From an uncultured Erysipelotrichaceae bacterium (lineage in GTDB: Bacteria; Bacillota_I; Bacilli_A; Erysipelotrichales; Erysipelotrichaceae), in contig OMUX01000209.1 in assembly GCA_900314345.1 (NCBI GenBank), positions 1 through 16,205 on the forward strand: a stretch of DNA of 16,205 nucleotides, read 5' to 3'. Positions within the stretch are counted from its first letter, which is position 1, and each line of letters begins with the position of its first letter. The notes below the pieces were generated by a model, which was not told where the DNA came from, ran no database searches, and saw only the letters and a list, made by a program, of their open reading frames with translations. The translations under genes and the position numbers were made by a program. Shown here piece by piece: positions 1 to 6,614 of this stretch.

Positions 1-687
1 ATCCGTGAGAATTCCGAAGGGGAATACAGCGGACAGGGTGCCTGGCTGTACAAGGATCAGCCCAATGAAGTAGTGATCCAGGACAGCGTGTTCTCAAGGA
101 AGGGAACCGAGCGTGTCATCCGGTATGCCTACGAGCTTGCAAGGAAACAGCACAAGACACTGACGAGTATTTCCAAGGGCAATGCCCTGAATTATTCCAT
201 GGTGTTCTGGGATCAGATCTTCAAGGAAGTCGGAAAGGAATACCCGGATGTGGAAACGCGCTCCCTGCTGGTGGATGCGGCAAGCATGTTCATGGTCAAG
301 GATCCGAAGCGTCTCCAGATCGTTGTAACATCCAATCTTTTCGGGGATATCCTGACGGATCTTGGTGCGGCGATTTCCGGAGGTATGGGTCTTGCGGCAG
401 GTGCCAACATCAACCCGGAGAAGAAGTATCCTTCGATGTTTGAACCGATTCATGGCTCAGCACCGGATATTGCCGGAAAGGGCATTGCCAATCCGCTGGC
501 ATCCATCTGGACAGGTGCACAGATGCTTACCTTCCTTGGATATCCGGAATGGGAGGATTCCATCGTGAAGGCAATTGAAGAACTGTTGAAGAATCACAGG
601 GAATCCCTGACTGTGGATCAGGGTGGAAATGCCTCCACATCACAGTGCGGGGATGCTTTGATCCAGGTGCTCAGAGAGATGCACTGA
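1..687 (+). CDS. Tartrate/D-malate dehydrogenase-type decarboxylating dehydrogenase, 3' part
   Basis: This is the C-terminal 228 residues of an NAD-dependent decarboxylating dehydrogenase of the isocitrate/isopropylmalate superfamily. The reading frame is open from the first base, so the start lies outside the window. The fragment opens with RENSEGEYS, which fits the tartrate/D-malate branch (RENTEGEYS in E. coli DmlA) rather than the LeuB form. It continues with VIQDSVFSRKGTERVIRYA, the metal-binding segment NLFGDILTDLG and the cofactor segment FEPIHGSAPDIAGKGIANP. From recalled DmlA length (about 360 residues), roughly 130 N-terminal residues are missing. Known family members oxidise D-malate or tartrate, with decarboxylation in the D-malate case; exact substrate cannot be read here, and isopropylmalate activity is a second choice. 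No terminator is visible between its stop and rpoD, so some read-through into rpoD is possible. Confidence 0.82.
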   Translation: MRENSEGEYSGQGAWLYKDQPNEVVIQDSVFSRKGTERVIRYAYELARKQHKTLTSISKGNALNYSMVFWDQIFKEVGKEYPDVETRSLLVDAASMFMVKDPKRLQIVVTSNLFGDILTDLGAAISGGMGLAAGANINPEKKYPSMFEPIHGSAPDIAGKGIANPLASIWTGAQMLTFLGYPEWEDSIVKAIEELLKNHRESLTVDQGGNASTSQCGDALIQVLREMH

Positions 688-694
688 GCTGTCT

Positions 695-724
695 TTGTGG
701 CGGAAACCGGAGTTGTGCTAAAAT
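695..724 (+). promoter_or_regulatory. Predicted sigma-A promoter of rpoD (extended -10)
   Basis: A weak -35 (TTGTGG, 695-700) sits 18 bases before TAAAAT (719-724), which is preceded by TG at 716-717, giving an extended -10. The expected start near 731 would leave only about 13 bases of leader, containing the ribosome site AGAGG (733-737). Prediction from sequence only. Confidence 0.4.
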
Positions 725-743
725 TCTGATCAAGAGGTAGATC

Positions 744-1925
744 ATGGCAGACAATGAACTGAATATGGTGAATTCCGGCCTTGAGAGTCTGAAGGCCGAA
801 CTCCTGAAGAAGAACAGCGCCGGCGAAGAGATCAACCAGGGTGATCTTCTGGAAAAGGCACAGAAGCTTGGCCTGAGTGAAGATGAACAGGACGAGCTTT
901 TCAACTGGTGTGCTGATCATGACATCCTTGTCGGCATGTCTGCCGAAGAGGATGAGGAAAGTGCTGAAGAAGCAGAGGATGAAGAAGAGGAATCCGGAGA
1001 GGATGAGTCTGAAGCCGAAACCGTAGAAGAAGGCGGAGATGAGGAGGAAGACAAGGCGGATCCTTATATTGAAGAGAGCCGCAGACCGCATGCCTCTGAT
1101 TCCGTCAGGATTTATCTGCAGGAGATCGGCAATGTACCGCTTCTGACTGCGGAAGAAGAACGCGAGGTCGCAAAGAAAGCAAAGGAAGGCAATGAGGATG
1201 CCAGACAGAAGCTGATTTCCAGCAATCTGCGACTGGTTGTTTCCATTGCCAAGAAATATGCAAAAAGAGGCCTTTCCTTCCAGGATCTGATCCAGGAAGG
1301 AAACATCGGTCTGATGCGTGCCGTGGACAAATTTGACTATGAAAAGGGATTCCGCTTTTCCACATATGCAACATGGTGGATCCAGCAGTCCATGATCCGT
1401 GCCATTGCGGATCAGTCCAGGGATATCCGTCTGCCGGTGCACATGGGGGAACAGATCAACCGTGTCAAGCGTGTGGAAAAACAGCTTATGCAGGAGCTTG
1501 GCAGGGAGCCTACGTTTGAGGAGATTGCCGCAAAGATCGACGGCATGACAGCACAGCGTGTGGAGGAGATCATGAAGATCGCCCAGGAACCGGTATCGCT
1601 GGAAACACCTGCCGGGGAAGAGGAGAACTCCACGCTGTCTGATTTCATTGAAGACAAGACGACCGTCAATCCACAGGACTATGCCAACAGTTCCGTGCTC
1701 AAGCAGGAAGTGGAGAAGATGCTGGATTCCCTGGGCAATGAGCGGGAGAAGAAGATCCTGCGCATGCGCTTCGGACTGGATGATGGTATTCCCCGCACAC
1801 TGGAGGAAGTCGGCAAGGAATGCGGTGTCACAAGGGAAAGAATCCGCCAGATTGAAAACAAGGCAATCAGGAAGCTGAACCGGAACTATGCAAACAAGCA
1901 GGAGATCCGGGACCTGAAGGGTTAA
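744..1925 (+). CDS. rpoD: RNA polymerase primary sigma factor (sigma-70/SigA)
   Basis: This is the housekeeping sigma factor that directs core RNA polymerase to most promoters; 393 residues is normal for Gram-positive SigA. A region 1.1-like helical segment (about residues 15-63) is followed by a very acidic linker (about 67-107, almost all Glu/Asp with a few Ser, Ala and Gly). Region 1.2 starts near [16 protein letters not shown] (120-135). Region 2 holds [20 protein letters not shown] and the -10 recognition and melting segment [20 protein letters not shown] (203-222). Region 3.2 contains the [18 protein letters not shown] finger (287-304). Region 4.2 carries the -35 helix-turn-helix [20 protein letters not shown] (352-371). 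AGAGG six bases before the ATG supports the start. In many Bacillota dnaG lies just upstream; here a dehydrogenase gene does, and prfA follows after 19 bases, so rpoD and prfA are probably co-transcribed. Confidence 0.98.
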   Translation: MADNELNMVNSGLESLKAELLKKNSAGEEINQGDLLEKAQKLGLSEDEQDELFNWCADHDILVGMSAEEDEESAEEAEDEEEESGEDESEAETVEEGGDEEEDKADPYIEESRRPHASDSVRIYLQEIGNVPLLTAEEEREVAKKAKEGNEDARQKLISSNLRLVVSIAKKYAKRGLSFQDLIQEGNIGLMRAVDKFDYEKGFRFSTYATWWIQQSMIRAIADQSRDIRLPVHMGEQINRVKRVEKQLMQELGREPTFEEIAAKIDGMTAQRVEEIMKIAQEPVSLETPAGEEENSTLSDFIEDKTTVNPQDYANSSVLKQEVEKMLDSLGNEREKKILRMRFGLDDGIPRTLEEVGKECGVTRERIRQIENKAIRKLNRNYANKQEIRDLKG

Positions 1926-1944
1926 GAATACAAGGAGAACGACA

Positions 1945-3027
1945 ATGATCAATACGGAAGCCATGCGTGCACGGCTTGCTTTGATAGACAGTCAGTACAA
2001 GGAAATCAATGAGCAGCTGACACAGGAGTCGGTGCTTTCCGATCCCCGTGAAGTAACGCGGCTTTCCAAGGAATCCGCAAGGCTGGAAGGGACGGTTGAG
2101 GCATACCGGAAACTCCAGATTCTTGATGAAAGAATTGCCCAGGCAAAGGAGATGCTTGCAGAAGAGGATGATGAGCTGCGGGAGATGGCGGAGGCAGAGC
2201 TTTCGGAATGCCTTCCTGCCCGTGATCAGCTTTTCGAGCATGTACAGCACCTGCTCATTCCGCAGGATCCGGATGATGACCACAATGTCATCATGGAGAT
2301 CCGCGGCGGTGCCGGGGGAGATGAGGGCAATATCTTTGCCGGAGATCTTTACCGGATGTATACAAGATATGCGGAAAGCAAGGGCTGGAAGACAGAGGTC
2401 ATGGAAGCTTCGGATTCCGAGGCCGGCGGCTTCAGCCAGATCATCTTTGAAATCAAAGGAAAGAACGTATACAAGGCACTGAAGTATGAATCCGGTGCGC
2501 ATCGTGTACAGCGTGTTCCTAAAACGGAATCACAGGGACGCATTCAGACCAGTACGGCAACCGTGCTGGCACAGCCGGAGGCTGAGGATGCGGATATCGT
2601 CATTGATCCCAAGGATCTGACGATTGAGACACATCGTGCAAGCGGTGCAGGCGGCCAGCATATCAACAAGACCGACTCCGCGGTGCGTATCGTGCATGTG
2701 CCGACCGGCATCAGTGTGAACTGCCAGGAAGGCAGAAGCCAGATTGAAAACCGTGAGACAGCCATGCGTCTGATCAAGTCGCGTGTGTATGAAGAACTCA
2801 GGCGGCAGAGAGAAGAAGCGGAAGGAAAGGTCAGACGTGCCAAGATCGGAACAGGCGACCGTTCGGAGAAGATCCGCACGTACAACTATCCGCAGAACCG
2901 TGTGACAGATCATCGCATCGGTTTTACCATCACCCAGCTGGACCGTGTCATGGAAGGGAAGCTGGATGATATCATCAATGCCCTGCAGGCAGATGATGAA
3001 AAGAGGAAACTGGAGAATCTGGAATGA
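1945..3027 (+). CDS. prfA: Peptide chain release factor 1 (RF1)
   Basis: RF1 recognises UAA and UAG in the ribosomal A site and triggers release of the finished peptide. The 360 residues match the usual length. The catalytic GGQ loop is at 236-238 (RASGAGGQHINKTDSAVRI), and the codon-reading tripeptide is P192-K193-T194, the PxT type of RF1 rather than SPF of RF2. The C-terminal segment TGDRSEKIRTYNYPQNRVTDH is intact. One oddity: the residue that is His in the usual GRIHTS segment after the PxT loop is Gln201 here (CAG at 2545-2547). A strong ribosome site, AAGGAG (1932-1937), precedes the ATG. The gene overlaps prmC by four bases, which fits the known pairing of RF1 with the methylase that modifies its GGQ glutamine. 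Confidence 0.98.
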   Translation: MINTEAMRARLALIDSQYKEINEQLTQESVLSDPREVTRLSKESARLEGTVEAYRKLQILDERIAQAKEMLAEEDDELREMAEAELSECLPARDQLFEHVQHLLIPQDPDDDHNVIMEIRGGAGGDEGNIFAGDLYRMYTRYAESKGWKTEVMEASDSEAGGFSQIIFEIKGKNVYKALKYESGAHRVQRVPKTESQGRIQTSTATVLAQPEAEDADIVIDPKDLTIETHRASGAGGQHINKTDSAVRIVHVPTGISVNCQEGRSQIENRETAMRLIKSRVYEELRRQREEAEGKVRRAKIGTGDRSEKIRTYNYPQNRVTDHRIGFTITQLDRVMEGKLDDIINALQADDEKRKLENLE

Positions 3028-3896
3028 CTGTTTTTTCCAAGGCTGTAAGAAAATACGAGAAGCTCTGCCGGCAGAAGGATATTCCGGAAGAGACGGTCAT
3101 GGCTTATCTTGTGGAGCTCAGCCAGCAGGAACGCTGTGATCTTTATCTGCATTATGAAGAAGAGATGCCTGAGGAACTGGAAAAGAAGTTTGATGCGGGC
3201 ATGGCAAGGATCCTCAATGATGAACCGATGGATCATGTGGTGGGCTACAGCTGGTTCTATGGCTACAAGATGATCGTGAACGAGGATGTCCTGATTCCAA
3301 GACCTGAAACGGAAGAGCTGTGTGCACATATTCTTTCCAGGATGGACCGGATCTTCCCGGACCAGGATGTGATTGAGACCGTGGATGTGGGCACCGGCAG
3401 CGGCGCAATAGCCATTACCATTGCTAAAGAAGAGCCTCGGGTGCACATGCGGGCGACGGATATCTCTGAAGCTGCGCTTGTGACGGCAAGGAAGAATGCA
3501 GAACTGAATGAAGCAGATGTTTCCTTTACAGCAGGGGACATGCTCAAGCCTTTGATCGAAGATGGTGTGAAGCTGGATGTTCTCATCAGCAACCCTCCGT
3601 ATATTCCTGCACATGAGAAGATGGAGAAGTCCGTGGTGGACTTTGAACCCCATGTGGCATTGTTCGGCGGAGAGGACGGGCTGAAGTTCTACCGTGAGAT
3701 CTTTGAAGACTGCCGCAAGGTTCTGAAGGAACGCTCCTTCATGGCCTTTGAGATGGGCTGGGATCAGAGGGAGAGGATGAGTGCCCTTGTGCATGAAATC
3801 CTTCCGGAGGCACAGTTTGAGATTCTCAAGGACATCAACGGCAAGGACCGGATGCTGTTTGTGTACTTTAATTGTGCAGATGCGGTAAAACAATAA
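3024..3896 (+). CDS. prmC: Release factor glutamine N5-methyltransferase
   Basis: PrmC uses S-adenosylmethionine to methylate the Gln of the GGQ motif in release factors, which speeds peptide release. It has a small helical N-terminal release-factor-binding domain (about 1-75), then the PrmC signature IPRPETEEL (91-99), the AdoMet-binding loop VDVGTGSGAIAI (120-131) and the catalytic SNPPYIP (189-195, NPPY at 190-193). The 290 residues are typical. The start ATG overlaps the prfA stop as ATGA, a sign of translational coupling, and GGAG eight bases upstream serves as a ribosome site inside the end of prfA. The coupling with its substrate gene agrees with the assignment. Confidence 0.96.
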   Translation: MTVFSKAVRKYEKLCRQKDIPEETVMAYLVELSQQERCDLYLHYEEEMPEELEKKFDAGMARILNDEPMDHVVGYSWFYGYKMIVNEDVLIPRPETEELCAHILSRMDRIFPDQDVIETVDVGTGSGAIAITIAKEEPRVHMRATDISEAALVTARKNAELNEADVSFTAGDMLKPLIEDGVKLDVLISNPPYIPAHEKMEKSVVDFEPHVALFGGEDGLKFYREIFEDCRKVLKERSFMAFEMGWDQRERMSALVHEILPEAQFEILKDINGKDRMLFVYFNCADAVKQ

Positions 3897-3903
3897 GGGA
3901 GCT

Positions 3904-3921
3904 TTTCACCACAGGGTGAAA
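3904..3921 (+). promoter_or_regulatory. Small hairpin covering the sortase ribosome-site region
   Basis: TTTCACC (3904-3910) and GGTGAAA (3915-3921) form a perfect 7-bp stem with a four-base loop, just after prmC and 11 bases before the sortase ATG. There is no T run after it, so it does not look like a terminator. The only SD-like bases ahead of the ATG (GGGTGAAAGAG) lie in or next to the 3' arm, so folding could reduce translation of the sortase. Role is inference. Confidence 0.3.
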
Positions 3922-3931
3922 GAGACTGGAT

Positions 3932-4786
3932 ATGGAAGAAGAAAACCTGCAGGAAACAACGGTGCTTCAGGTACAGGAAGAACCGGAACATAAAAAGAAG
4001 CACAAGCATAAGAAAAAGGAGAAGAAGCTCACCAAGGGCGGGGTGATCTTCTTCCGCATTGTGCTTGTGGCTGCTTTGGCGGTAGCCGGATACAGCGGCT
4101 GGAATATCTACAGCGGACTTAAGGCATACCGGGAAAGCGTTGCCGTGTATGACAATCTTGCAAAGCAGGTTCATGCGCAGCGGGCTGAGGCTGCGGCGGA
4201 GACCGTGGAATCCGTTCCCTATACCGTTGATTTTGCCGAGCTGGAGAAGATCAACCCGGATGTGGTCGGATGGCTGCGTCTGGAGGATACGGTCATTGAC
4301 TATCCTGTCGTGCAGTGTGAGGACAATGACTACTACCTGACACATCTGTTTGACGGGACGGTGAACTCTTCCGGAACAATCTTCGTGGACTGCCGGAATT
4401 CACCTGGCTTCACAGACCGTAACACGGCATTCTATGCACACCATATGCGCAATGGTTCCATGTTTGCGGAGATTGAGAAGTATGAAACACAGGAATATGC
4501 CGATGCACATCCGAAATTCCGCTTTGAGACACCGGATGCCATCTATGACATCATTCCCTTTGCGGGTCTTGAGACAAACAGCTATACGGACTACATCAAG
4601 CTGGAGTTTGACGATGATGCGGATTTCCTGCGCTATGTGAGTGATATCCAGGCGAAGTCCACGTTCACGACAAATACGATCATCACAAAGGATGATCATA
4701 TCGTGACGTTCTCAACATGCAGCTATCATTCCTATGACGGAAGATTTGCATTGTACGGCAAGCTGGTGCCTGCCACAAACGACTGA
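3932..4786 (+). CDS. srtB: Class B sortase
   Basis: This is a membrane-anchored cysteine transpeptidase of the sortase B type, which joins sorted surface proteins to the cell wall or to pilin subunits. A cytoplasmic N-tail with a Lys/His-rich run (21-32) is followed by one membrane helix (about 37-55) and an external catalytic domain. Class B marks are INPDVVGWLRLEDTVIDYPV (107-126), the YYLTHLF segment (134-140) and GTIFVDCRN (148-156). The catalytic triad can be placed: His170 (FYAHHM), Cys263 (FSTC) and Arg271 (DGRFALYG). The His motif is normally YGH; here it is YAH. No protein with a sorting signal is encoded nearby, so its substrate is unknown and it may be a general housekeeping sortase. 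It lies 35 bases after prmC and probably shares its transcript. Class is surer than the exact symbol. Confidence 0.9.
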   Translation: MEEENLQETTVLQVQEEPEHKKKHKHKKKEKKLTKGGVIFFRIVLVAALAVAGYSGWNIYSGLKAYRESVAVYDNLAKQVHAQRAEAAAETVESVPYTVDFAELEKINPDVVGWLRLEDTVIDYPVVQCEDNDYYLTHLFDGTVNSSGTIFVDCRNSPGFTDRNTAFYAHHMRNGSMFAEIEKYETQEYADAHPKFRFETPDAIYDIIPFAGLETNSYTDYIKLEFDDDADFLRYVSDIQAKSTFTTNTIITKDDHIVTFSTCSYHSYDGRFALYGKLVPATND

Positions 4787-4804
4787 TCAGAGTGCCTTGA
4801 TCAG
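4783..4804. repeat. Inverted repeat at the abutting stops of two convergent genes
   Basis: CTGATCA (4783-4789) pairs with TGATCAG (4798-4804) over an 8-base loop, and the stop codons of both converging genes lie in the left arm. A 14-base perfect palindrome, TGATCAGCTGATCA (4798-4811), overlaps the right arm. No T run follows on either strand, so terminator function is doubtful. Confidence 0.3.
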
Positions 4805-5812
4805 CTGATCAATATTCTCTTCCGGTGTTGCCCAGCTTGTGACAAGACGGATGGCGGTGTGATCCTTGTCGATGACACCGTTGGTATGGAAGGCAAATGC
4901 AGTGCGCAGGTCATTGATCTGCGCATTTTCCATGATGACGAAGATCTGGTTGGCAGCCGGCTCAAACTGGAAGGTATAGTGCTTGTCCTTCAGTGCCTGG
5001 ATCAGCTTTTCTGCCATGGCCATGGCATGGGCGGAGATCTTCATGTATCTGTTGTTCGAAAATAATGTTTCAAACTGGATGCCCAGAAGCCACCCCTTGG
5101 CCAGCATGCCGCCGTGCTGCTTGATGGAATAGCGGAAATCCTTGTTCAATGCCTTGTTGTTGATGACAACCGCTTCACCGAAAAGAGCACCGACCTTTGT
5201 ACCGCCGATGTAGAACACATCACACAGCTTCGGAAGATCCTCAGGCTTTACATCATTGGCTCTGGAACACAGACCATAGCCAAGCCTTGCACCGTCAATG
5301 AAGAGATATACACCGTATTTCACGCATACATCATGGATGCTCTGCAGTTCATCTTTTGTATAAAGCGTTCCTGTTTCCGTAGGAAAGGATATGTATACCA
5401 TGCCCGGCTGTACGATGTGTTCATAGCTTTCGTTGTATTTCTGTTCGAGAATGAGCTGTTCAATCTGATCTGCAGTGATGGTGCCGTCCTTGGAAGGAAG
5501 AGCGAGGCACTTATGTCCTGTGGCTTCCACAGCACCTGTTTCATGGCAGTTGATATGGCCGGACTGTGCACAGATGACACCCTGGTATGGTTTCAGGCCA
5601 TGGGCGATGACCGTCATGTTGGCCTGGGTTCCGCCGACAAGGAAATGCACATCGCTGTCCGGTGCGTGGAAGAACTCCTTGATCAGTGCTGCGGCATGTT
5701 CACAGTGCGGATCCATGCCATAGCCGGTATTCTGTTCCTTCTGTGCCTTTGCCAGAGCATCCAGGATTTCCGGGATGCAGCCTTCGGTATAATCGCTTTC
5801 AAAGTTGATCAT
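4787..5812 (-). CDS. ltaE: Low-specificity L-threonine aldolase (PLP-dependent)
   Basis: This enzyme splits L-threonine (and allo-threonine) into glycine and acetaldehyde, supplying glycine in the cytoplasm. The 341-residue product belongs to the beta-eliminating lyase/threonine aldolase family of fold-type I PLP enzymes. It begins INFESDYTEG, has the cofactor-phosphate segment FLVGGTQAN (57-65), an Asp in FIDGARLG (171-178) that would contact the PLP ring nitrogen, and the PLP Lys206 in YIGGTKVG. The frame is open upstream, but the ATG at 5812 was chosen because the family N-terminus starts there and AGAGGA lies about nine bases before it. It sits between prmC/sortase and tsaC, on the opposite strand to both. 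In Bacillus the corresponding block carries glyA, another glycine-forming gene, so the context may be a functional swap (inference). Confidence 0.92.
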   Translation of the reverse strand: MINFESDYTEGCIPEILDALAKAQKEQNTGYGMDPHCEHAAALIKEFFHAPDSDVHFLVGGTQANMTVIAHGLKPYQGVICAQSGHINCHETGAVEATGHKCLALPSKDGTITADQIEQLILEQKYNESYEHIVQPGMVYISFPTETGTLYTKDELQSIHDVCVKYGVYLFIDGARLGYGLCSRANDVKPEDLPKLCDVFYIGGTKVGALFGEAVVINNKALNKDFRYSIKQHGGMLAKGWLLGIQFETLFSNNRYMKISAHAMAMAEKLIQALKDKHYTFQFEPAANQIFVIMENAQINDLRTAFAFHTNGVIDKDHTAIRLVTSWATPEENIDQLIKAL

Positions 5813-5843
5813 CACAAGCTTCCTCTTTTCTTTCTCACAACAG

Positions 5844-5852
5844 TGATAGAAT
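5844..5852 (+). promoter_or_regulatory. Possible extended -10 for the tsaC side
   Basis: TGATAGAAT gives an extended -10 (TG plus TAGAAT), with an expected start near 5859. The -35 region is poor. This start would fall next to the predicted start of the opposing aldolase promoter. Confidence 0.3.
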
Positions 5853-5864
5853 AGTACAGCGTCA

Positions 5865-5870
5865 ATTATA
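5865..5870 (-). promoter_or_regulatory. Predicted -10 of the threonine aldolase gene
   Basis: On the minus strand these bases read TATAAT, about 52 bases before the aldolase ATG, giving an expected start near 5858 and a leader that includes the AGAGGA ribosome site. No good -35 is seen at the proper distance, so this is a modest prediction. Confidence 0.4.
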
Positions 5871-5871
5871 T

Positions 5872-5958
5872 ATGAAGAAAAGAACGAATAGGAAAGCAGC
5901 TGCGGTGGTCCTTCTGGCAATTGTCATTGTCAGTATGACCATCATGATGCTGGTGTGA
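5872..5958 (+). CDS. Possible 28-residue single-helix membrane peptide
   Basis: A short ORF encodes a peptide with a basic head (MKKRTNRK) and one hydrophobic helix of about 20 residues rich in Ala, Val, Ile, Leu and Met, the layout of a small membrane peptide. Its TGA stop lies in a GTGA overlap with a possible GTG start of tsaC, and five bases before the ATG start chosen for tsaC, so translation could be coupled. Against it, no ribosome site precedes the ATG, and the bases also serve as the upstream region of the divergent aldolase gene. I do not recognise a family. It could be a leader peptide or chance. Confidence 0.3.
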   Translation: MKKRTNRKAAAVVLLAIVIVSMTIMMLV

Positions 5959-5963
5959 AGAAG

Positions 5964-6566
5964 ATGAAGAGATATACGGACAAGGATCTGGATGAACTGG
6001 CTGAGATCCTGAAGAATGACGGTGTGATTTCCGTGCCGACGGATACGGTGTACGGGGTATGCGCAAGGATGGATTCGGAAAAGGCACAGGAGAACCTGAG
6101 AAATGTAAAGCATCGTCCTTTGACCAAGGCGTTCCCTGTGATGTGCAGTGATCTTGCACAGATTGAATCCATTGCTGTGTGTGACGCAAGGGCAGTGAAG
6201 ATGGTGCATGCCTTCATGCCGGGGCCTGTGACATTCATCCTGAAGAAGAAGGAAGAGATTCCGGACTATGTCAACGGCGGGATGGAGACGCTTGCCATCC
6301 GCATGGCAACCAGCGAAGCACTCAAGGAACTGATTGAAAAGACAGGCAGTCCTCTGTTCATGACCAGCGCCAACCAGTCCGGTCAGCCGACCTGTCAGAA
6401 TCTCGATGAGATTGAACAAAGCTGTCCGGATCTTGACGGAATGCTGGAAGGAGATGTTCACTTCGGCGAAGCAAGCACGATCATTGATCTGAGCAAGGAT
6501 GAAGTGAAGATCCTGAGGCAGGGTCCTGTCACCATGGATCAGATTGAGAAAGTACTGAATGCATAA
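5964..6566 (+). CDS. tsaC: L-threonylcarbamoyladenylate synthase (YrdC/Sua5 domain)
   Basis: TsaC makes threonylcarbamoyl-AMP from threonine, bicarbonate and ATP, the first step of the t6A modification at position 37 of tRNAs that read ANN codons. The 200-residue protein is a single YrdC domain without the C-terminal Sua5 domain. Visible marks are SVPTDTVYGVCA, KHRPLTKAFPVM (the K-R...K substrate-binding pattern), PGPVTFIL, LAIRMA and the SANQSG motif. The ATG at 5964 is used; a GTG at 5955 (overlapping the upstream micro-ORF stop) is possible, and neither has a good ribosome site. tsaB, tsaD and tsaE, which complete t6A, are not in the window. The gene ends at a strong terminator. The neighbouring aldolase also uses threonine, possibly by chance. 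Confidence 0.93.
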   Translation: MKRYTDKDLDELAEILKNDGVISVPTDTVYGVCARMDSEKAQENLRNVKHRPLTKAFPVMCSDLAQIESIAVCDARAVKMVHAFMPGPVTFILKKKEEIPDYVNGGMETLAIRMATSEALKELIEKTGSPLFMTSANQSGQPTCQNLDEIEQSCPDLDGMLEGDVHFGEASTIIDLSKDEVKILRQGPVTMDQIEKVLNA

Positions 6567-6613
6567 AACAATGCTGTGTCAGGACAGTTGTTCCGGCACA
6601 GCATTGTTTTGTA
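6565..6613. terminator. Bidirectional intrinsic terminator between tsaC and the glycosyltransferase gene
   Basis: AAAACAATGCTGTG (6565-6578) pairs perfectly with CACAGCATTGTTTT (6597-6610), a 14-bp stem over an 18-base loop, with T-rich sequence at the 3' side on both strands. It begins within the tsaC stop codon and lies just after the stop of the converging minus-strand gene, so it can end both transcripts. Confidence 0.88.
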
Positions 6614-6614
6614 T

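Noticed and set aside
1..687. Isopropylmalate dehydrogenase (leuB) as the identity of the first gene
   Set aside because: The RENSEGEYS and VIQDSVFSRKG segments match the tartrate/D-malate branch, and no leucine genes are adjacent on the visible side.
618..1964. A 448-residue minus-strand frame opposite rpoD
   Set aside because: It is an antisense shadow of rpoD, a common effect of codon bias; the product is Leu/Phe/Cys-rich without a domain.
2910..3893. A 327-residue minus-strand frame opposite prmC
   Set aside because: It is a shadow of a clearly recognised methyltransferase gene, with a His/Cys-rich product and no ribosome site.
5114..5854. A 246-residue plus-strand frame opposite the threonine aldolase gene
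   Set aside because: The aldolase on the other strand has a full set of family motifs; this frame has none.
5813..5920. An upstream 36-residue extension of the threonine aldolase
   Set aside because: The extension lacks family similarity, crosses the predicted promoter, and the ATG at 5812 has a good ribosome site.
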